Below, piece by piece: positions 56,113 through 61,951 of a stretch of 61,951 nt of DNA. Positions within the stretch are counted from its first letter, which is position 1; each line of letters opens with the position of its first letter. The position numbers and the translations under genes were made by a program. The DNA is from Nemertoderma westbladi (lineage: Eukaryota; Xenacoelomorpha; Nemertodermatida; Nemertodermatidae), in assembly GCA_032718475.1 (NCBI GenBank), contig JAUCBJ010003050.1, positions 1 through 61,951 of the forward strand, in the 5' to 3' direction. The notes under the pieces are model-generated. The model was not told the DNA's origin, did no database searches, and worked only from the letters and a program-made list of their open reading frames with translations.

Positions 56113-58139
56113 GTTACAGGAAAGGCAATTAACGATCTCATATTCTTGGCATTAATTTAAAAGTTTAGTATCTGATTTCCACATACAGTAAATGCGCTTA
56201 TTATTATTAGCATTGTGACGGGATTCCGGTTGGCCTGAGATCCCGACCGTTTGACTTTGTTAATGTTCCCAATGCGAACGCTGGCTAATGGCTGACTGGT
56301 GGTTGGACTCGCCGACTTGGTGAAATACAAGAGTTTGTTTGGTGAACTTTACTGTTAATCGACTGACAGTGCACCGGTTGTGATGATAGCACAGCGTAAC
56401 AGTGGAAAACTATTTCACCTCTACTACACGGAATAAAAGCCAACTGATTGCACAATGCACGTGACCTTTAATATAAAGGGAGAAATATAGGCCAATAGGC
56501 TAACACATTAATTGGACTGTGATCGATTACACTCAAAGCTGCCACATGCAGCCCTCCCATTGGCTACCTTATCACTCCATAAACCTACCTCCCTTTGGCT
56601 TCTGCTAGCCTCGGCCCACGTGGATTGTAAGTCCACTGCCCAGCTAGCCCTATTGCATCATCCCTTTGCTGGTATGTCCTATTGGATACCTTGATGGCCA
56701 ACTTGGTAACCCCCCCCCCCCCCCTCACTTTGTGGGTTGGAAACGCTTAGCAGAGTGGATCCGCTAACAAGCATATATTATACATTTATTATGATATTAC
56801 ATATTACATATTATAAATGTGTATAAATAATAATTTACCAGTTCGATCTTTTAGCGAGTAACAATGTCCCTGCGCTCAAATAGCAGGATTTTGCGCGAGG
56901 CAATTGTCCGAGGGGCAATTGTCCTAGTTCTCCTAAGAGGTTACCTAACTTCATGACTCGTCCCAGTCGTATTTACTAATTTCATCCAATCAAATCGTTG
57001 GCTGTTTGGAACCACAGAAAAATATACAAATAGTTTACAAAACATACAAAATTTCCTAAATTACAGTATATGCTTACACTGACAAAGCACAGATCTATAT
57101 TAAACATTAGCCAATCAAATTAGATGTGTGGCGCCACATTTAAATTTATAAACTATTTAAGGGTTATTTGAAAAATCTACTAAGTAAACGTGGAAAATAT
57201 ATAAAATTTTATAAATAACACATATAAGCAACATACAACAAACATATAAACGCCAGGCACGTTAAATAACACATAAGCAACATACAACAAACATATAAAC
57301 GCCAGGCACGTTTTTATATGTTTATTTCTAAGCATTTGATAAATGACTGATAAGCTTTTGTATGTTTCTTCATCTTCTGTGACACGGGAAGGTACTTGTG
57401 CACTTTATTATCTGTACTATCCCTTACGGTATCGATTTATGAAGACGGGTACAACAAAATAAGATGCACAGTACAGTAGAAAGGAGCTAAACTGGAAATA
57501 ACAAATATAGTTACCGTAGAAACATCACCTAAATGTTATAATCGCTGAAATTTGTAATATTTAATAATTATGTTAACACTCAAACATGTCAGGTTAGGAA
57601 ATATATATCAGCCCAATTTAGATTTTTTACCTTGTCTAAAGTTACAGAAAGGCCACGCGAATAAAATAAATATAATTTAACTAACTTTGGTGCATATTTT
57701 GTAACTAATGGTATAATTAAAGGCGTTTGAAATCGAAACACTAAACTTGAATGCCGTCTCCATAGCAACAGGATCTAAACATCAGACACAAATGATTGTC
57801 ATTATTTCGTAAATGAACTATATTGACATTGTAGAAGATTTCAATCCATTATGACATGCTGTTTTGCAGTTGCTAAGCTTTAAATGAGAATTACGTGGTC
57901 CTTAGCAACTAGGTCGTTATTTCCAAATTGCCCAAAGTCAAAAATTTTAAAATCGCCATTTCCTCAATAAGTGGGACCTATAGAACTCAAAACATCAAAA
58001 AAATTGAATCCGTCCAAAAAATTTTCGGCATAACATTGTGGCTGCCGGACTATAAACAATAAATCGTGTAGGACGCGTTGGAAATCCACGTTCTAGTATT
58101 ATTGTAGCGGTATACATGCCTATTGCATTGGTACTCAGC
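56113..58139. other. Intergenic DNA
   Basis: Holds a C15 run at 56710-56724 and a two-copy tandem repeat of about 55 bp at about 57205-57310 (AAGCAACATACAACAAACAT, AAACGCCAGGCACGTT). No exon recognised. Confidence 0.45.
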
Positions 58140-58586
58140 TACTTAAGAGATAAAAAATGTTCCAGAATAGTATGATGTACATGGTGTTTATTAAATAGAA
58201 TAAAAGAGCCCCCACCAGGTGCAAAACCATGCAACTTTCGAACGCGCATATTTCAGCTATTTTACGACGAAATTATGATTCTGTTGTTACATATTAGGAA
58301 TCCTTGCAGGGTCAGCTTTTTCATAGTACCAACAAATCACTATAAGGTTGAAGAATAACTTTGCTGTTACGTGTAACTGGTGCCTAATCGACTAAGACAA
58401 TTTTTTTGAGATGCTTGTAGCTGCAGAAACAGAATCAAAGCGAAAATAAAAATTCTGGCTCACCCAGGAAGTAGGAGGGAGGTGAAACTATCTGTTTCAA
58501 ATTTCATGCAAACCCATTAAGATTTGTAGAAAATTTGGACCGTCCAGGTACCTGAATAACGACGCTATATTCCAGGACATGGTGTA
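58140..58586. mobile_element. Right-arm fragment of the TACACCATG foldback family
   Basis: Contains TTAAATAGAATAAAAGAGC, TAGTACCAACAAATCACTA, GTAGGAGGGAGGTGAAACTA and the end CCAGGACATGGTGTA, in the same order as the right arm at 3945-4785. The left arm is largely gone. The LINE at 58595 starts directly after it. Confidence 0.75.
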
Positions 58587-58594
58587 TACATATG

Positions 58595-59668
58595 CAATGC
58601 TTTGAACCATATTGGTAGTGATCAAGCACCACCCTGCAGGCACTACGGGTGGCGTATTCCCAATCCTTTTGTATATACTTTGTATGTATACTTTGTACGA
58701 TGGTTCGACAACATTTGTGTCTACTGTTGACGGTGACACAGAACCATTTGAAGTGTTATGGGGTGTCCTCCAAGGAGACACGCTTGCACCATTCTTGTTC
58801 ATTATTGTGGTTGACTATGTTCTACGCATGTCCTTAGATCATCATAATGATGATGGGGTGATGATAACTCCACCTACTGGCTCCAGAAGTCGAGGAAATC
58901 CTGCCAAGTACCTAACTGATCTAGACTTTGCTGATGACTTAGGAGTACTCTCAGAATCATTAGATGGAGCCCAACGGCTCCTCAGCTCATTAGAACATTA
59001 GAGCTTCTAGTGTTGGTCTTTTTATTAACTCCAGAAAGACCAAAATCCTGACCGTTAACTTTGAAAGTCCTCAGCAAGTCTCTGATCGGATGAGCATAAG
59101 CTCAAAGGATGGTATGCTTGAGCATGTGGACGACTTCTGTTACCTGGGATCATGGATCCGGAAGTCAGGTGAGGACCTTCGAATACGTAAGGGAAAGGCA
59201 TGGGCAGCCTTGAATAGGCCCTCCAGGATTTGGAAGTCACCGAGAATTAATCGGAAACTTAAGGTCCGATTATTTAGAGCAGCAGTAGTTCCAGTACTCC
59301 TCTACGGGAGTCCATGCTGGGTTCTAACTGCTGAGGACACCAAATCTCTGGATGGCACATTCACAAGAATGCTACGCCGGGTTCATTGTGTCAAGTACAA
59401 TGCACACATCTCCAACCAGACACTATATAACATTGGAGGTGTCTCATTGGTTCCCCCAAGCTTGACACTAGAACAAAATCGCCTCCGCTTTGCAGGACAT
59501 TGCTTTCGCCGTCAGGACCAGCCAGTGCATAATCTTGTACTTTGGCAGCCTCATGGAGTGAATAAGCATGGTGGACAGCCCATGACTTTCTTGAGACACA
59601 TCTTAAAGGACACTGGCCTTAAAGATGCGGATGATCTAGCAAATGTCATGGGTGATAGGGAGTTGTGA
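58595..59668 (+). pseudogene. RTE-like LINE, 5'-truncated (RT palm to C-terminus)
   Basis: Two frames with one shift near 59000. The first has TVDGDTEPFEVLWGVLQGDT, LAPFLFIIVVDYVLRMSLD and the catalytic box DFADDLGVLSESLDGAQRLL. The second has DDFCYLGSWIRKSGEDLRIR, VRLFRAAVVPVLLYGSPCWV, MLRRVHCVKYNAHISNQTLY, RLRFAGHCFRRQDQP and WQPHGVNKHGGQPMTFL. These are RT palm/thumb and the usual C-terminal block of RTE-like LINEs. The endonuclease and RT start are missing. The last block is the same element family as the LINE pieces in the 905-bp duplication (4979, 12645). Confidence 0.88.
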
Positions 59669-60380
59669 GTAGTAGATAAAGCATGGCCCTCACCATAGTC
59701 CTCCCTAAGCCTGGGCTATGCACATTCCATTCGGAGGGCTATTAAAAAATGCCAAATTCCGGTGCTAAATTGCGGTGCGCGCCACATCTGTCACCACCAT
59801 CCATCGATCGGCAGTTGCCATCAACCAATCGTAGCGTAGCGTAGCCTAACTAACTAACCCTAACCCTAATGTTATTCACCTTTTCACCACGTCATCACCA
59901 CCACCACCACCACCGCTGTATACTGTATATGATGGCGACAACGACGACGTGGCTACCAACTACTCGCATCGCATATCGATTGCCAACTCCACGACAGCCG
60001 TCGCCAAACCAACAAACCAACCACTCAGTATGATACATGTGCATGAAATTCCGCCTCGTGTCAACTACACGTATACGAGCATTTCCATAGTAGTTACTCA
60101 AGCTAACCGATCCCTCAGCATCTGTGCCATATTGAAAGGCTACTACTACTAACATTATACTGTGCGTTTTTATTATAATTATTGATTATTATTACACACA
60201 ACCCTATGATTCATATTCTTTCACGTATTTCCTATCCACATTGCAATCCATCTCTTTTCTTATTCGTCCATTATGCCACATCCCATCTCTTCTACGTTGA
60301 CTATGCCACATCACGTATTCAGAAACTTATATAACTGAATGTTTTTATTTAAAATTCATCACTTGTAATCTTCATGGTAA
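59669..60380. other. Intergenic DNA with short simple repeats
   Basis: A CACCAC run lies at 59895-59915, a short CTAACCCTAACCCTAA stretch at about 59854, and a two-copy CTATGCCACATC(CCATCTCTTCTACGTTGA) repeat at about 60270-60315. No exon recognised. Confidence 0.45.
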
Positions 60381-60650
60381 TATATTGATACCATATCTCA
60401 TTTTTTGTTCTCACTCTGAAATTGTGTTATTTCCTTAATAATTTCTACATTATCTTACTCGTTGTATATTCATTGGTCGGAAACACTCGAATAAATGATA
60501 CTGATTCCGACATTGGAGTTGCAAAACAATAGAGAAGATACGAGATTGCATTTCTCCTTGCTATTAGTAATACGGAAATTACAACAATCCCGTATCTTCT
60601 CTATTGTTTTACATCACAATTTTAGAGTGAGAACTATGGTGTCAATTTAT
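60381..60650. repeat. Foldback structure directly upstream of the 354-residue frame
   Basis: The inner arms AACAATAGAGAAGATACGAG (within 60523-60547) and its complement (60586-60610) match 24 of 25 bases around a 38-nt loop. The outer arms GTTCTCACTCTGAAATTGTG (60407-60426) and CACAATTTTAGAGTGAGAAC (60615-60634) match at 19 of 20. A 22-bp direct repeat (TTTAAAATTCATCACTTGTA / TTTAAAATTTATCACTTGTA) brackets it at 60348-60369 and 60664-60685. Confidence 0.8.
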
Positions 60651-60707
60651 TACAGCGATACGGTTTAAAATTTATCACTTGTAATATTTTTCGTATTTAT
60701 TATTATT

Positions 60708-61772
60708 ATGGCCTTAACGCAAAAAACCGGAGCAACAAATAGCTGGAAATTTACTTACAATAAATATACTTGTACCGTCGTTCACAGCAAGTATTTTATT
60801 GTGGAATCTCAGGAGGACAACGAATCAATTTGTTTTTCCCATCAAGATACCCGCTATTTGTTAGACATTCTAGAAACAACCAACAACAACCAACATCAAT
60901 CCAGACCAGCAATTATACCAGGTAGGATATATCCAACTCTTCGTTTTGCGCGGGGAAATTTGAATATTTCCATCAACCCCACATCGGGTGATGTTTACGT
61001 TCAGAAACAAGGCAAATGTAAAGTTCTCAACAAAGCTTTTACTGAAGTTCTAATTCAATACAGAGGGAAATTATTGCAATTTCTCTCTCCACCGCTAGAG
61101 ATTATTAGCGAACAATTCTACATTGAATTATCAAATCCAGAGTTTATTGGATTTGTAACAGCTTTTAAAGGAACCAACTATGTTGGCTTATGGAAAATCA
61201 GCCTCAGATACGCTGATAGTGTTGGTTTTAACTATTATACGGGTTTCAATTTGTCAAAACAGGAACTAACCGTTTTGTTGCGAGAGTGGGACAACCAAGT
61301 CGATGAAACAGACAAGCATCTTTTTGATAAAAATATCATTCAATTATCAGACCGGCTCAAAATGATTAAAACCAATAATAAAAAAATTATTATCACCAAC
61401 ACCGATAATTCTACCGAAGTAGGTGCCGGCGGAAATTCTATCGAGTTGCATTACTTGAATGATAAAGCCCATATTAGTTTTCTCAAAGAATCGATGGATG
61501 GCGTTTCTCTTACTGAAGCCCATGTTGACGGTTTTGTCCTTTTGGATAAACCTAAAGCATTCGTAGAGATCCCATCACCTAATCCGGATGTTGAAGAGAG
61601 TTGCTCTCAACCGCAACAGGTCTTTCCTGAAATATTACCTCGGAAGCCAAGATCATCGAGTAAATTTACCAACGCATCACCTGCAAAGAAACAGAAAGTT
61701 GTCAGTAACCCAGTTCTAGTAGAGCCTGCTACTAATTCTCCATGGAAACCTGATTATTATCCTAATATGTAA
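60708..61772 (+). CDS. Unidentified intact 354-residue protein, possibly with PC4-like strands
   Basis: Single-exon frame starting at ATGG, 354 residues, stop TAA at 61770. I do not recognise the family with confidence. It is AT-rich in codon choice but has protein-like periodicity. Three segments alternate strands with a helix in a way loosely like PC4/ssDNA-binding folds: about 12-56 (WKFTYNKYTCTVV, HQDTRYLLDIL), about 136-195 (FYIELSNPEFIGFVTAF, GLWKISLRYADSVGFNYYTG, LSKQELTVLLREW) and about 225-285. The last 65 residues are Pro/Ser-rich and disordered-looking, with a basic SPAKKQKVV at 324-332 that could be a nuclear localisation signal, ending WKPDYYPNM. No signal peptide or membrane helix. 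It stands behind a foldback bracketed by direct repeats, so a transposon-encoded DNA-binding protein is as likely as a host gene. Confidence 0.6.
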   Translation: MALTQKTGATNSWKFTYNKYTCTVVHSKYFIVESQEDNESICFSHQDTRYLLDILETTNNNQHQSRPAIIPGRIYPTLRFARGNLNISINPTSGDVYVQKQGKCKVLNKAFTEVLIQYRGKLLQFLSPPLEIISEQFYIELSNPEFIGFVTAFKGTNYVGLWKISLRYADSVGFNYYTGFNLSKQELTVLLREWDNQVDETDKHLFDKNIIQLSDRLKMIKTNNKKIIITNTDNSTEVGAGGNSIELHYLNDKAHISFLKESMDGVSLTEAHVDGFVLLDKPKAFVEIPSPNPDVEESCSQPQQVFPEILPRKPRSSSKFTNASPAKKQKVVSNPVLVEPATNSPWKPDYYPNM

Positions 61773-61917
61773 ACCTAATCATAAGTTAAACTCTTTGCGG
61801 TTTCCAATAGTCATAAGCGATTGGTGATTGGTTTAAAATTATTTCCCTCGCTAGCATATAAATGTTTAGATATAGTCAATATCATATCATTTCATTTTAT
61901 TTTAATCTTTGGACATA

Positions 61918-61948
<31 letters not shown>

Positions 61949-61951
61949 TAT
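61773..61951. other. Downstream flank ending in an (ATT)n microsatellite
   Basis: Short AT-rich flank; 61919 to the window end is nearly pure ATT repeats. No canonical AATAAA was spotted between the stop codon and the array. Confidence 0.6.

Noticed and set aside
59850-59875. Telomere repeat (CTAACCCTAACCCTAA)
   Set aside because: Only about two to three units; too short to indicate a telomere or a clear fusion point.

Overview
The window is animal nuclear DNA, most likely from a marine invertebrate. Genes have short exons with GT/AG introns, intergenic DNA is AT-rich, and satellites, DNA transposons, LINEs and an LTR retrotransposon take up most of the sequence. The recognisable host genes (a Ly6/three-finger protein family, BCAS3, DNPH1 and a CNH-domain gene) are metazoan. 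Overused words such as AGGCCT and ACCGGT and the transposon mix would suit an invertebrate deuterostome such as an echinoderm, but no sequence here proves the taxon.

Layout, left half. A two-exon three-finger protein gene lies at 1170-5492 (+). Its 4 kb intron holds a 62-bp minisatellite, a tRNA-like SINE and a 2.2 kb foldback element that has swallowed a LINE 3' end. On the minus strand, 5668-6688 holds exons of one or two genes, one with a CNH-domain end. From 7164 to 12312 four unrelated satellites abut one another. A 905-bp segment (4979-5883) carrying the last exon of the first gene is duplicated at 12645-13549. After a MITE-rich stretch, an intact second three-finger gene (19271-20656) has an intron that is almost wholly a 49-bp GC-rich minisatellite. 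A 21-bp minisatellite (22690-23747) follows, then a full-length BCAS3 homologue in one uninterrupted GC-rich reading frame (26764-24287, minus).

Layout, right half. A CR1-like LINE remnant (29050-30030) and a string of inverted-repeat elements (30838-33140) lead to an RTE-like LINE. That LINE is split by a tRNA-SINE and by a complete 12,027-bp BEL/Pao-type LTR retrotransposon (34184-46210, minus). The LTR element has two 1188-bp LTRs and a 5-bp target duplication. It encodes Gag plus protease, lacks reverse transcriptase and integrase, and carries extra reading frames near its 3' end. A four-exon DNPH1-like gene (47573-52377, +) comes next and predicts 303 residues, with a long C-terminal tail. 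A decayed TIR transposon (53118-55122) follows, then G-run elements, an RTE-like LINE fragment (58595-59668), and an intact unidentified 354-residue frame (60708-61772, +) that sits just behind a 250-bp foldback.

The host genes show no common pathway. What ties the window together is repeat biology: nested insertions, a transposon family bearing long poly-G/poly-C tracts, satellites sitting inside introns and elements, and exon duplication alongside LINE debris.
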